Assembly: GCA_023432225.1 (NCBI GenBank)
Contig: JAEYUW010000033.1
Span: 124,001 to 188,000, forward strand
Reading direction: 5' to 3'
Length of the DNA: 64,000 bases
Source of the DNA: Verrucomicrobiota bacterium
Lineage (GTDB): Bacteria; Verrucomicrobiota; Verrucomicrobiia; Opitutales; Opitutaceae
The notes under the pieces are model-generated. The model worked only from the letters and a program-made list of their open reading frames with translations, was not told the DNA's origin and made no database searches. Positions within the stretch are counted from its first letter, which is position 1. Each line of letters opens with the position of its first letter. A program made the translations under genes and the position numbers. Positions 1 through 10,093 of the stretch are shown here, piece after piece.

Positions 1-1
1 C

Positions 2-979
2 GAAACGCCGGCGGCGCCGACCGCTGAAATTTCCTCACTCGCGCAGGCCGAGTTCCCGCCACTGCCGTCCGGTCGTCCGCGTCGTTTGCTGATCGTCGTG
101 CGCACCATGCGCCCGGATGACGAGACGCTCCGCGCGCTCGACGTCGCCCGGCACCTACGCGAGAGCGGGCGTTGGGTTGCGCGCGTCATCGCCGCCGAAG
201 ACGGCGCCGTGCGGGCCCGCTTCGAAGCGTCTGATTGCGCTGTGCAACTCGTCGACCTCCGCAAGCTCACGGCTGCCACGGGCATCGCACGCACCGCCGA
301 ACTCGCCCGCCTCGAGCGCGAGATTTGGTGGCGTCACCTCGATGCCGTTGCGCTGTTCGATCCAACCTCGGAATGGCTCGCGCCGCTCGCGGCTCGACAT
401 GGTCTTCCCGTTTTCCGCGATCCCGCCGCACGCCTCGCGTGGTTCGCGCCCGACGAACGACTCACCCACGACCCGGCCGCTCCGTTGCTCGCCCCGATTC
501 GCGGCCTCGCTCGCCACGGCGCAGCGACGCTGCTCGGCGCGATGGCCGATCTCGCACAGCCGCCGGCGATGATTGTCAGCGACGTGCGCGATAAGGAGGA
601 AGAACACTTGTTCCGCGCCGCGCTCGCCTTTGCTCCGTCGATCCGTGCCGATCCGGCGCCCTCCGCGTGCGCTGCCGTCGTTTGTCCCGCGTGGCGCGAT
701 CATCCGGTGCGCACGCTGCTCACCGCGGCCGCGTCCGGCGTGCCGATCATCACCACGCCCGCGCCGCAACTCGCCGCGACGTTTGCGCACGGCGAGATGA
801 TTTTCTTCGCGCCGGACAATCCCCTGGCGCTCGCCCACGCGGTCCTCGATCTGCAAGCGAATCCCTCCGCCGCACTCCGCCGCGCCGACGCCGCGCGCCG
901 CGTCGTCCGCGCGGCGCACGATCCCGCCAAGCAACTGCCGCGCTGGGTCGCCGCGCTCGAAGCCGCCGTCGTCAAGTAG
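2..979 (+). CDS. Glycosyltransferase C-terminal part (GT4-like), 5' end outside window
   Basis: The frame is open from the left edge with no stop before base 977, so the true start lies outside the window; the TTG at 86 is probably just an internal codon. About 325 residues are visible. The final ~130 residues look like the donor-binding half of a GT-B glycosyltransferase, with hydrophobic strands, the segment HPVRTLLTAAASGVPIITT, and a closing helix ending WVAALEAAV. In GT4 enzymes this segment carries an E-x7-E motif; here the first Glu position reads Asp-His and the second Thr, so the sugar-binding site is divergent or inactive. The stop codon TAG forms part of a hairpin repeat that begins at the gene end. 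The next gene is a multidomain glycosyltransferase on the same strand, which fits a shared glycan role. The substrate is unknown. Confidence 0.7.
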   Translation, partial: ETPAAPTAEISSLAQAEFPPLPSGRPRRLLIVVRTMRPDDETLRALDVARHLRESGRWVARVIAAEDGAVRARFEASDCAVQLVDLRKLTAATGIARTAELARLEREIWWRHLDAVALFDPTSEWLAPLAARHGLPVFRDPAARLAWFAPDERLTHDPAAPLLAPIRGLARHGAATLLGAMADLAQPPAMIVSDVRDKEEEHLFRAALAFAPSIRADPAPSACAAVVCPAWRDHPVRTLLTAAASGVPIITTPAPQLAATFAHGEMIFFAPDNPLALAHAVLDLQANPSAALRRADAARRVVRAAHDPAKQLPRWVAALEAAVVK

Positions 980-980
980 C

Positions 981-997
981 GCAGGCGTCTCGCCTGC
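981..997. repeat. GTAG-ended hairpin repeat
   Basis: A perfect 7-bp stem with a TCT loop (gcaggcg-tct-cgcctgc) directly follows the stop codon of the upstream gene. With the preceding GTAG it resembles the other GTAG-ended hairpins at 24800, 49567 and 59015. There is no U-tract, so it is more likely a REP-type element than an intrinsic terminator, though it could stabilise the transcript 3' end. Confidence 0.5.
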
Positions 998-1086
998 CTC
1001 TCCGTCGACACAGCGACATCGCCGCGCGCCGAACGCCGCGGGGCTTGCGCTCGCCCGGCGCGTCCGCCTTAGTTTCCGACCGGCCC

Positions 1087-4000
1087 GTGAACGAAAACTC
1101 CGCCTACATCTTCGACGTCGAGGAACCCACCCAATGGGTTTTCCGCGGCGAACCCGTGTGGATCAGCGGCTGGTTTCTTTCGAAGGTCGGCGCCGTGTTT
1201 TCCGACATCCGTGCGGTCATCGACGGCGTGCCGCATATGGGCATTTTCGGCCTGCCGCACGAACACGTCGAGCGGCACCACCGCGGCTACACCGGCTTGC
1301 CGCACGCCGGTTTCCTGCTGCGCGTGAATCCGCCGAAGAGCGCCAAGGAAATCCGCCTCGAACTGCTCGACGCCGGGAACCGCTGGGTCGAGATTTGGCG
1401 CACGCCGATCAAGGTGAAGCAGGGCCAAAACACGATCGGCCGCTTTCGCCTCGAAGTGCTGCCCGACCAATTGCGCCGCCTCCTGCAAGCGCGCCGAGCC
1501 GATCCGTCCGCCGACCTCGCGCCGCTCGCCAGCCAGCTCGCGCTCGAAGCCGCCGCGGTGCCGTGCGACACCCTGCCCAACCCGCCGTTCTTCGGTGCGC
1601 TCGAGCGACCGGAACTCGTCGGCGGCACGCAATTCGGCAAGGTCCGCGTCGAAGGCTGGCTCATTCACCAGACGCAGCGCATCAAGCGCCTCATCGCGAG
1701 CACGCACCCGCTGGTCGAGAACGAGCTCGATTACGGCGACCGCGAGCGCAAGGAAGCCGCTGAACTTTTCCCCGGCCACCCCTACGCGGGCCGTTCGCAA
1801 TATTTCGGCATGCTCGACATCGACGAGCACGCGCCGAGCCCCGCGATCATCAAGCTCTGGGCGGAGCTTGAAGACGGCACGCGACACCTCGCGTTCGCGC
1901 GCCGCTTCTACCCGCGCGCCTGTCACGTATGGGAGCAGCCGCTGCCCGCGTTCAGCCGCGCCGAGTTTTTCCAGTGCGCCCGCCTGCTCTGGGACGCGTG
2001 CGATCGCCACCACATCCGCCTCGGCAAACTCGGCGCGCGTTGGCAGGCGTTCGCCGCCGCGTATCGGCTGTTCAAGCGCGACGCGCCCGCCGCGCTGCCG
2101 CCGGTCGCGAACGCCGATCCTTATCTCGCCTGGCAGGAGGCCAACCGCCTCACGCCGCGTCTGCGCGAAACGCTCACTGCGTCGGCCGCGAGGCTAAGCA
2201 ATGGTCCGAAATTCGCGCTCGTGATCGACGCCCGCGGCTGCACCACGGCGCAGCTCGCCGCGCTGACCGAGTCGCTGCGCGCGCAAATCTATCCGCGCTG
2301 GGAGGCGTGGTTCGTGGCCGAACAAGCGCCCGCGCTCGCCGACGCGCGCTGCAAATTCACCGCGTGCAAGAACGCGAAAGATTTTCCGCGCGCCATCAAC
2401 GCCGCCGCGCATCAAGCCGCGGGCGATTGGCTCGCGCTGTTGCCGGGACACTCGCGGCTCTCACCGGACGCGTTGCTCGAGATTGCCGAGCGCGTCACGG
2501 CCGATCCCGCGCTCGAACTCGTCTACACCGACGAGGATCGCATCGACGACGCCGGCGCGCGCTCCGCACCGATTTTAAAACCGGCGTGGAGTCCGGCGTT
2601 CGCGCTCTCCGGCCTGTTTCCCGGCCAGCTCAGCGTCGTGCGCAACGACCGTTTCCTCGCCCTCGGCTCGTTCCGCGACGGCTTCGAACACGTGCCGTGG
2701 TATGACTTGCTGTTGCGCCTCGGCGACAAACTGACTGCGGCGCACGTCGCGCACGTGCCGCTGGTCTGCCACCACGCGTGGGCCGGCGCGCCGCGCGAGT
2801 TCGATCTCCGCGATCCGATCTACGAGCAAATGCGCGCCGCGCTCGACGACGCAATGCGCCGCCGCGCGCTCGACGCCGCGGCCTTCCTGCCCGAAGCGGG
2901 CCATCTGCGCCGCCAGCCGTTCCAGCAATTGCACTGGAGCGACCAGCTCCTGGCGCGGAACGCCGTCACGATTGTCATCCCCACGCGCGACAAGCTCCAC
3001 CTGTTGCAGGAATGCGTCGAGCTCCTCGACGAGACGGTCGACTGGCGCTGGGCGAAGCTCGTCATCGTCGACGATCACTCGCGCGACGCCGACGCCGTGC
3101 GCTACCTCGAGCGGATCACGCAGCGCAACGACCTGCAGTGCGTCGTTGTCCGCCTGCCGGACCCGCACGCGCCGTTCAACTACTCGCGGCTCGTCAACGC
3201 CGCGCTGCCGCACATCGACACGCCGCTCGTGCTGCACCTCAACAACGACGTCAACGCGCTCGAACGCGGCTGGCTCGAGGAGATGGTCGGCTGGTTCTCG
3301 CAGCCCGACGTCGGCGTCGTCGGCGCCAAACTCGTTTTCCCGGACAAGACGCTCAACCACACTGGCATCGTCGTCGGCCCGCACGGCGGTCTCGCCGACA
3401 CGCCGTTCGCCAAGGTGCCCGAGCGCGAAGTCGATGTCGCATGGCACGCCGCCGCGCGCGAGGTTTCCGCGGTCACCGGCGCCTGCCTGCTGACGCGCGC
3501 GGAACTCTATCGCAAGCTCGGCGGCTTCGACGAAACGGCCTTCGGCGTCGCCTACAACGACGTCGACTATTGCCTGCGCGTCGTCGCCGAAGGCTACCGC
3601 GTCATCTACACGCCGCAGGCCAAGCTCATGCACTGGGGCAGCGCGACGCGCGGCGTGACGTTCGACGAATCCGAGCACGTCGCGTGGCTGCGTCGTTACC
3701 CGCTGTATCGCGACGAATTCTTCAGTGCCTCGCTCGAACTCAGCGGCACGCGCGTGCGCTGCCGCGGTGCGGTCAATCTCCGCACGAATCGCGCCGGCAA
3801 ACTCCGCCTGCTGCTGCTCACGCACAACCTCAACCTCGAGGGCGCGCCGCTCTTCCTGCTCGAATACGCCACGTGGATGGTGCGCGAGGCGGGCTTCGAG
3901 ATCGAAGTGCTCGCGGGCATGGATGGCCCGCTGCGCGGCGCCTACGAGCAGCTCGGCGCGCGCATCCTGGTCGCGAGCGCAGGCGAACTCTACGCGTCGC

Positions 4001-4962
4001 CCGACGAAGAAACTTTCCACGCGCGCCTGCTCGATCTCTCGCATCACGTCGACGACTGGGACCGGATCGATCTCGTCGTCTGCAACACGCTCGTCAGCTT
4101 CTGGGGCGTGCTGATGGCCAAACGCGCGGGCAAGCCGTCGCTGTTCTACATTCACGAGAGCACGTCGGTGTTCCGGTTCTTCGAGCCGAAGTTCCAGCTG
4201 CCGCTGCACCACTTGGTGCACGAAGCGCTCGGCGGCGCCACGCGCACGCTGTTCCTCTGCGAGGCGACGCGGCGCTATTACGCCGACTCCGACCGCGGCA
4301 ACTACCGTCTCGTGCCGAGCTGGATCAAACTCGACGACATCGCCGCGTTTCGCTCCCGTCACACGCGCGCGGAGATGCGTTGCAAACACGGCTTCCGCGA
4401 CGACGAGATCGTCATCGCGAACATCGGCACGATCTGCGAACGCAAGGGCCAGCACATCTTCATCCGCGCCGTCGACCACTTTAACCATCACTACCACGGC
4501 GCCGCGCCCGTGCGTTTCGTGATGGTGGGCGCGCGGCCCGGCATCTTCCTCGATTTGCTCAACCGCGACATCGCGCGGCTCGAACTGAAAAATCTCTCGC
4601 AGGTGCCGGAGACCCGTGAGGTGTTCGATTTCTTCGTGCTCGCCGACATGTTCGTCTGCTCAAGCTACGAGGAGTCGTTCCCGCGAGTCGTGATGGAAGC
4701 GATGGCCTTCGAAACGCCGATCGTCTCCACCGACGTGCACGGCATCGTCGATCTCATCGGTCAGCGGCAGGATGGCTACCTCGTGAAAGCCGGCGACGTC
4801 GAAGGCCTCTCGCGCATGATGCGCACGTGTCTCGCCAAGGAGCGCAGCGGCAAATCGCTCGCGCCCGCCGCGTTCTCACGCGTGCTGCGCGAGCGCGATG
4901 CGCTGAAAGTGCTGCCCTTCCACGTCGCGCTCGCGCGTGAAGCGTGGCTGGCGCACGAGTGA
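1087..4962 (+). CDS. Multidomain glycosyltransferase: two GT2 domains plus GT4
   Basis: A 1291-residue cytoplasmic-looking protein. I chose GTG 1087 (start VNENSAYIFDVEE) because the frame further upstream overlaps the preceding gene and reads as low-complexity Arg-rich sequence. Domains in order: two related beta-sandwich modules (~1-120 and ~165-280, each with a GW-L strand and a later G-x-F/FGM strand); a first GT2-like domain (~370-600) with the YTDEDRID...KPAWSP signature of tandem O-antigen GT2 proteins; a second GT2 domain (~624-850) with IVIPTRDK, LHLNNDV as the DxD-like site, and GFDETAFGVAYNDVDYCLR; and a GT4 domain (~900-1270) with NIGTICERKGQ and the E-x7-E motif ESFPRVVME near 1195. 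The protein could add two or three sugars in succession. Acceptor and donor cannot be read from sequence. Confidence 0.88.
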   Translation: MNENSAYIFDVEEPTQWVFRGEPVWISGWFLSKVGAVFSDIRAVIDGVPHMGIFGLPHEHVERHHRGYTGLPHAGFLLRVNPPKSAKEIRLELLDAGNRWVEIWRTPIKVKQGQNTIGRFRLEVLPDQLRRLLQARRADPSADLAPLASQLALEAAAVPCDTLPNPPFFGALERPELVGGTQFGKVRVEGWLIHQTQRIKRLIASTHPLVENELDYGDRERKEAAELFPGHPYAGRSQYFGMLDIDEHAPSPAIIKLWAELEDGTRHLAFARRFYPRACHVWEQPLPAFSRAEFFQCARLLWDACDRHHIRLGKLGARWQAFAAAYRLFKRDAPAALPPVANADPYLAWQEANRLTPRLRETLTASAARLSNGPKFALVIDARGCTTAQLAALTESLRAQIYPRWEAWFVAEQAPALADARCKFTACKNAKDFPRAINAAAHQAAGDWLALLPGHSRLSPDALLEIAERVTADPALELVYTDEDRIDDAGARSAPILKPAWSPAFALSGLFPGQLSVVRNDRFLALGSFRDGFEHVPWYDLLLRLGDKLTAAHVAHVPLVCHHAWAGAPREFDLRDPIYEQMRAALDDAMRRRALDAAAFLPEAGHLRRQPFQQLHWSDQLLARNAVTIVIPTRDKLHLLQECVELLDETVDWRWAKLVIVDDHSRDADAVRYLERITQRNDLQCVVVRLPDPHAPFNYSRLVNAALPHIDTPLVLHLNNDVNALERGWLEEMVGWFSQPDVGVVGAKLVFPDKTLNHTGIVVGPHGGLADTPFAKVPEREVDVAWHAAAREVSAVTGACLLTRAELYRKLGGFDETAFGVAYNDVDYCLRVVAEGYRVIYTPQAKLMHWGSATRGVTFDESEHVAWLRRYPLYRDEFFSASLELSGTRVRCRGAVNLRTNRAGKLRLLLLTHNLNLEGAPLFLLEYATWMVREAGFEIEVLAGMDGPLRGAYEQLGARILVASAGELYASPDEETFHARLLDLSHHVDDWDRIDLVVCNTLVSFWGVLMAKRAGKPSLFYIHESTSVFRFFEPKFQLPLHHLVHEALGGATRTLFLCEATRRYYADSDRGNYRLVPSWIKLDDIAAFRSRHTRAEMRCKHGFRDDEIVIANIGTICERKGQHIFIRAVDHFNHHYHGAAPVRFVMVGARPGIFLDLLNRDIARLELKNLSQVPETREVFDFFVLADMFVCSSYEESFPRVVMEAMAFETPIVSTDVHGIVDLIGQRQDGYLVKAGDVEGLSRMMRTCLAKERSGKSLAPAAFSRVLRERDALKVLPFHVALAREAWLAHE

Positions 4963-5001
4963 TCGGCCGGTGATTCGACGATCGCGTTTCGCGACGGAGG
5001 C

Positions 5002-7452
5002 CTAGCGGGCGACGTTGATCACCTTAACGCGCAAGGCTGGCACGGACCCGCTGGGGTCGAGGAGCAAGCCGATCCAGCCACCGCCCTCCGCTGACCACGC
5101 GTGGAACTGCACCGGATCTTCCGCCCGGATCGCGTCCTGTGTCAGCACGTCGAGCCGGCCGCCCTTGTAGTAGAGGACGCGCACGACCGGGAGCGCCGGC
5201 GGCTGAAGCGGCCCCGCCGAGCGCACCGCGAAATCGAGGGCGAGCCCGCCTTTCACCCGCAACCAGATCTCACCACCGGGAGTCAGGAGCAGGCCCTCAG
5301 GCGAGGGCTCTCCGGTCACGCGAACAAAGACGGAGGCGTCCCGCGCCTCCGTGGGCAACAACGCCGCCTTCTCACCTTCGTCCGCCGGGCGGATGGTGGC
5401 CGCGCCCGGTCGCACCGCGGGCGGTTCGTCCGCATCGTCGAGCGTGTGCGAAAGCCGCAAACCACGCCAACCGGCTTCGATCCGGCCGGTCAACTCCTCC
5501 GGCACCTCGATCAAAAACAACATCGGCAAGCCGCCCGGATCGATCGTCGTTGTGATGACTTTCTCCGTTTCGCCCGCCGGCAAGTCCGCGTCAAACGAGC
5601 CGCGCTCGAGCAACTTTTCGCCCTCCAGACCGAAGGCGCGGAACTTCAATCGCACCGCGCCACTCAGCGCCGGGTCGGTGCGCTTGATGACGGCTTCAAA
5701 GCTCAACCGGTAACTCGCCGTCAGCAACCGCAGCGTGCCGGTTCCTTGCGTGGCGCCGAGAAATTCCCGCCCGTCCGTCAGCGTGAACGTGCGCAGATTC
5801 GAGCGCAGCTGCGCCGCGTCGACATTGCCCCCGAACCGCGCGAGGAAGGCCAACGGCGCATCGGCCGGCGCCCCCGGCGGCAGCGCACGATAGAGCACCC
5901 ACGTCGATCCGAAGTAGTCACGGGCGAAACCGCCGCGGATCAGCGCCGTGATTTCCTCCGGCCAATGGTTGCGCGCTTCGGTGACCATCACGAAATCGAA
6001 CGCGCCACCGGGCCGCAGCGCCGCGAGCAGTCGCGCGCGTTCCTCCGCACCGTAGCTCGTGCCGTCGTGCAACCAGAGCGGCAGGCCGCGCACCTTGACC
6101 GCTGGCCACACACGTTCCAGCCACTCGAGCCCCGGCCCGTAGAACGCCTTTTTTTGAAACAGACGGGAAATCTTCGCGCGCTCCTGCAGCGCCTCGTTCA
6201 TCGTCTGCGCGATCTCCGGCGGCACCCGCGTGCCGCGCAGATAGGCGAAGTCCTCGTGCACCTCGCCTGCATCCACGTAATTTTTCCGCGGCGCCGTCGA
6301 GTAGCCGAACTGCGAGCGTTGCCCACGCCACGCTGATTCCCACGCCGCTGCGCCCACGACCAGGAGCGGCGTTACGATCAGCAGCCAGAAGCTGACCCCG
6401 CGCACCCGCAGGCCGAACCCCATCCAAAGTGCCGCGACCAAGCCCAGCCATGCCGCCATCGCGATCCACGCGATCTCGTAGTTCGTCGCGAGCAAACCCG
6501 CGCCCGCCGCCGCCGCGAACGCTGTCGCAGCGACCGCCCAACCGCGATTCTCCCAACCAGCCGCTGCGCGCCACGCGACCACGCCGGTGCCGAGCGTCGC
6601 CGCCAAGCCCAGCGCGCCGAGCCAGGGAATCGTGACGCCACCGTAGTAGTCGTGCCGGACCTGCAGATAAAACTCCGGCCGCAACACCCAGCCGAAATCG
6701 CCCGCGCGACTCGAAAACGGCATCGCGATCACGTTGTGCCACCACGTCGAGAAGGTCGCGCCGCTCCAGAAAATCTCGAAAGTCACCGGCGCCACCACGC
6801 CCGCAAGCACCCAGCCGGCCAGCGCCGCGAGCGCACTACGCCCATCCGTTTCACGCCGCGCCACCGCTCGCAACGTCCATGCCACGGCACACGCGAGCGC
6901 GACGAGGTGAGCATTGAGCTTGTTGATGCCCCCGATGAACAATCCCGCCATCGCCAGCGCCGCCCACGGCCAGTGGCGGCGGCGCCACACCGGCGCCAGC
7001 GCGGCCGCCCACGCCACGATGACCAGACAGAGCGCTCCGACGGCGTTGTGCCAGATGATCGTGTGCTGCGACGCAGACATGATCGTGAGTGCTGCCGCCG
7101 CGAGCACCGCCACTCCAGCCGGCCAGCGTCGCGCAAACATCAATCCGAGTCCCACCGCGCCGAGCAAGATCAACACCGCCGCGCCCCACGTCATGGCCTG
7201 ATACGTCCCGCCGCCCGCGCTCTCCGCCCAGCCATTGAACAGGAAGGTGCCGGTCTGAATCGGCGTGACGAAATCCGCATACGGCCGCTCGCCGACCGCG
7301 ATGCGTCCCACGCCCGACATCACCAGTCCGTAGTCGTAGAAATCGCGCAGGTAACCGTGATTTCTCCACCACGGCAGCAAGGCCGCGAGTGCGGCAAACA
7401 CGAGACCGGCTGCCAAGGCCAGGCGACGAATCCAAGAAGGGCGCACGGACAT
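5002..7452 (-). CDS. GT-C/GT39-like polytopic membrane glycosyltransferase
   Basis: An 816-residue protein starting at ATG 7452 (MSVRPSWIRRLALAAG); the in-frame extension upstream is polar and unlikely. Residues ~10-372 hold about ten hydrophobic segments. The loop after the first one reads FYDYGLVMSGVGRIAVGERPYADF, the pattern of polyprenyl-phosphate-sugar-dependent GT-C enzymes (Asp/Tyr, then G-PY-DF). Residues ~375-816 are soluble and probably extracytoplasmic, with two beta-rich regions at the end. It is divergently oriented from the next membrane protein across a 202-bp gap and convergent with the multidomain glycosyltransferase across a 39-bp gap. Function is inferred from topology; no donor or acceptor is evident. 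Confidence 0.8.
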   Translation of the reverse strand: MSVRPSWIRRLALAAGLVFAALAALLPWWRNHGYLRDFYDYGLVMSGVGRIAVGERPYADFVTPIQTGTFLFNGWAESAGGGTYQAMTWGAAVLILLGAVGLGLMFARRWPAGVAVLAAAALTIMSASQHTIIWHNAVGALCLVIVAWAAALAPVWRRRHWPWAALAMAGLFIGGINKLNAHLVALACAVAWTLRAVARRETDGRSALAALAGWVLAGVVAPVTFEIFWSGATFSTWWHNVIAMPFSSRAGDFGWVLRPEFYLQVRHDYYGGVTIPWLGALGLAATLGTGVVAWRAAAGWENRGWAVAATAFAAAAGAGLLATNYEIAWIAMAAWLGLVAALWMGFGLRVRGVSFWLLIVTPLLVVGAAAWESAWRGQRSQFGYSTAPRKNYVDAGEVHEDFAYLRGTRVPPEIAQTMNEALQERAKISRLFQKKAFYGPGLEWLERVWPAVKVRGLPLWLHDGTSYGAEERARLLAALRPGGAFDFVMVTEARNHWPEEITALIRGGFARDYFGSTWVLYRALPPGAPADAPLAFLARFGGNVDAAQLRSNLRTFTLTDGREFLGATQGTGTLRLLTASYRLSFEAVIKRTDPALSGAVRLKFRAFGLEGEKLLERGSFDADLPAGETEKVITTTIDPGGLPMLFLIEVPEELTGRIEAGWRGLRLSHTLDDADEPPAVRPGAATIRPADEGEKAALLPTEARDASVFVRVTGEPSPEGLLLTPGGEIWLRVKGGLALDFAVRSAGPLQPPALPVVRVLYYKGGRLDVLTQDAIRAEDPVQFHAWSAEGGGWIGLLLDPSGSVPALRVKVINVAR

Positions 7453-7654
7453 GAGCGCGACATCTCCGCCGCTTGCCCGCGCCTGCGCAAGCTTTCCGTC
7501 GCCCGCCGATGGCGGGTCCGATCGGCCCAGTTGTCCTAGATTGACGGTGCACGCCGCGCCTTCGCACACTACCGCTCGCCTAGAAAATGCTCAACGACGC
7601 CGACGACGCCCTCCGGTCGCCAGCGTGCGCTCGCTGCGCGCGCTCTATTTGACC

Positions 7655-10057
7655 ATGCGCGCATCGCGGTTTGCCCCCTGGCTCGTTTTGCTCGCCCTCG
7701 TCGGCTGGACCCTCTGGTTGCGCGCGCCGAGCCTTGCCCATCCGATCTGGAATCTTGACGAAGCGATCCATTCCGCCGTCGCCGACAAGCTGCTCGACGG
7801 CGGCGTCCTTTATCGCGACGCCATCGATCAGCGCACGCCGCTTTCCTACTACGCCGTCGCCGGCCTCTACGCCGTCACCGGTCGCAATAATTTCTTCGCA
7901 CTCCACGTCTTCACCGCCCTGCTGGTGGCCGCGACGGCTTTCCTCCTCTGGCGCATCGGCCGCGCGTCACGACACCCGGGAGTCGGCGGTTGGGCCGCGG
8001 TGCTCTACGCCACGCTCGCGACGACGCTGCTCTACCAGGGCGATGCCAACGCATTTAACACCGAGTGGCTCGTCGCTTTCTTCACCGCGAGCGCAGCGCT
8101 GGCGTGGCTGAAGGCCCGCGCCACCCGAGCCGATCGCTGGCTCGTGGCCAGCGGCATGTTGCTCGGACTGGCGTTTCTCTCGAAACAACCCGCCTTGCTC
8201 GACGCGGTCGCACCGGTGGCCGCCTTGGTGTATCTCTGCTGGCGCGATCGCAGCGAACGTCGCCAATTGCTCGCGCGCGTGGCGTCGCTGGTGATCGGCT
8301 GGATTATTCCCGTGGCGCTCACCGTGGCGTATTTCGCCGCACATGGTGCCCTCGGCGACGCGGTTTACTACGCCTGGACCTACAACGTCACCCTCTACGG
8401 TCCGGAAATCGCGACGAGCGACCGCATCGCGAGCGCGATGCGGCTCTGGTGGTCGCTCTGCGATGAGGCCCCCGCGATTCTCGGCACCCTGATCGTGGCC
8501 GCGGCTCTCTCGGCCTACCGACTCGTGCAACGCATGCCCACCGCCGACGAGCAGCGCGATCAACCGTTTCGCGCCTATGTCGCCGCGTGGGCGCTCACGT
8601 CGTTCGCGGGCGCAGTTTCGGGCGGCCGCGGCTTCGAGCACTATTTCGTGCAACCGCTCCCGGCGCTCTGCTTGCTGGCCGCGGCGCTGCTCGGGTGGGT
8701 CGCCGGCATGAGTGTCGCTCCGCACCGGCGTCGGTCCACGCGCGTGGTGGCTGCGGCGGTGGTCACGCTCGTGGTGGTGACGCTGGGCTTGAGCGTCCTT
8801 CCCCAGCGCGAACGCGAACTGCCACTCGACACTTCGGTGCGCACCGCGCGATTCATCGGCCAAGCCGCGCCACCGAGCGAAACGCTTTTCGTCTGGGGCT
8901 ACCATCCGGAGTTCTACGCCTTCTCCGGGCGCCAGCCGGCCTCGCGCTTCGTCTATGGCTCGTTCCTTACCGGCATGATTCCGTGGACGAACGTCGCCCT
9001 GGGCCGCGACACCAGCTACGCGATCGTGCCGGGCGCGATGGACACCTTGCTCGCTGAACTCGACGCAGCGCGCCCAATGTTCTTCGTCGACTGCAGCGCC
9101 GGGCAAAATCGTTTCTGGCACAAATATCCCTTGGCGAAATTTCCCGCGCTGAAGGCGTTCGTCGACGCGCATTACGTGCTGGCCGACCCCGACCAGTTCC
9201 GCGGCCAAGGCTTCGATGTCTATCTGCTGCGCGATGAGGCGCGACGCCGGCCGTTGCCGCGTCCCACTGTCGCGCGCGATGCCCGCGCCCAGCTCGGCGC
9301 GCCGATCAGCTTGGGCTCCGACACCTTCAGCGCGCTGCCGACGAACGTCACGCTGGTCGGCACCAGCGCGAACCGCCAGCTCACGGGTCTGCAGCTGCTC
9401 GTCGACGGACGCGTCACTGCCGGGGTTTCCACGGCGCCACTCGATTCGCTCAAGGTCTCAATCTCACTCCAGTTCCGCACCGTGGACGGCGACCACCACA
9501 CGCTGCAAGTGCGCGCCCTCGGCGCCGACGGCACCGCCATCGACGGCCCGGTGCGCACGATCCGCGTCGCGGAAGGGCGGCTTCCGGACGCCGAGGCGGC
9601 AAAGTTCGAGCTCCCGCAAGTGACCACCCCGCTCAAGCCGTTATATGTCCAATCGCTCTACGGCGCGGCTTACGAGATGGTGAACGGACGCGCGGAGTAT
9701 TTCGCCCACGCGCCCTCGACGCTGGCGTTTGCCCTGCCGCCGAATGCCCGGGCAATCCAAGGCGGTTTCGGCTTCCGCGACGAAGCGTTCGCCCCCGGCA
9801 ACAAGTCCCCCACCGACGGCGCCGAGTTCCGGATCGAAGTAGTGGCGCCGAGCGGCACGCGCCGCACCGTGTTCTCCCGCTTGCTCCAGCCGACGACCAT
9901 TCCCGCCGACCGCGGCGTGCAATCCTTCGTCGTGCCGCTGCCCACCGGAGCGCCGGCCGGCAGCCGCCTGGAATTCGTGGTGGCGCCCGGCCCCGCCGAC
10001 AACGCGGCGACGGACTGGACCTTCTGGGTCGACCTGCGCCTCGAAACTTCCCGCTAG
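7655..10057 (+). CDS. GT39-like membrane glycosyltransferase with C-terminal DW module
   Basis: An 800-residue protein from ATG 7655 (MRASRFAPWLVLLALVGW). The first membrane segment is followed by WNLDEAIHS, the acidic D35-E36 pair typical of PMT/ArnT-type GT-C enzymes, and by DAIDQRTPLSYY. Roughly ten hydrophobic segments run to ~residue 382. A family-typical stretch FVWGYHPEFYAFSGRQPAS follows at ~410. Residues ~699-800 form a beta-sandwich module with the pattern GGFGF, TDGAEF, DRG-Q, PGP and DWTFW, shared with several other membrane proteins here. The gene heads a same-strand run with the next two. It is likely a polyprenyl-phosphate-sugar-dependent glycosyltransferase acting outside the cytoplasm, but the substrate is unknown. 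Confidence 0.83.
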   Translation: MRASRFAPWLVLLALVGWTLWLRAPSLAHPIWNLDEAIHSAVADKLLDGGVLYRDAIDQRTPLSYYAVAGLYAVTGRNNFFALHVFTALLVAATAFLLWRIGRASRHPGVGGWAAVLYATLATTLLYQGDANAFNTEWLVAFFTASAALAWLKARATRADRWLVASGMLLGLAFLSKQPALLDAVAPVAALVYLCWRDRSERRQLLARVASLVIGWIIPVALTVAYFAAHGALGDAVYYAWTYNVTLYGPEIATSDRIASAMRLWWSLCDEAPAILGTLIVAAALSAYRLVQRMPTADEQRDQPFRAYVAAWALTSFAGAVSGGRGFEHYFVQPLPALCLLAAALLGWVAGMSVAPHRRRSTRVVAAAVVTLVVVTLGLSVLPQRERELPLDTSVRTARFIGQAAPPSETLFVWGYHPEFYAFSGRQPASRFVYGSFLTGMIPWTNVALGRDTSYAIVPGAMDTLLAELDAARPMFFVDCSAGQNRFWHKYPLAKFPALKAFVDAHYVLADPDQFRGQGFDVYLLRDEARRRPLPRPTVARDARAQLGAPISLGSDTFSALPTNVTLVGTSANRQLTGLQLLVDGRVTAGVSTAPLDSLKVSISLQFRTVDGDHHTLQVRALGADGTAIDGPVRTIRVAEGRLPDAEAAKFELPQVTTPLKPLYVQSLYGAAYEMVNGRAEYFAHAPSTLAFALPPNARAIQGGFGFRDEAFAPGNKSPTDGAEFRIEVVAPSGTRRTVFSRLLQPTTIPADRGVQSFVVPLPTGAPAGSRLEFVVAPGPADNAATDWTFWVDLRLETSR

Positions 10058-10093
10058 ACGCGCCCGGCCCGGCGCGGCATCCCTGTTTGCTCG

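Noticed and set aside
667..1086. 140-codon upstream extension of the multidomain glycosyltransferase
   Set aside because: Overlaps the previous gene in another frame and is Arg-rich low-complexity sequence; the GTG at 1087 starts the conserved module.
2575..4497. 640-codon open frame on the minus strand inside the multidomain glycosyltransferase gene
   Set aside because: It is antisense to clear GT2/GT4 domains and translates to low-complexity Arg/Glu/Val-rich sequence typical of GC-rich shadow frames.
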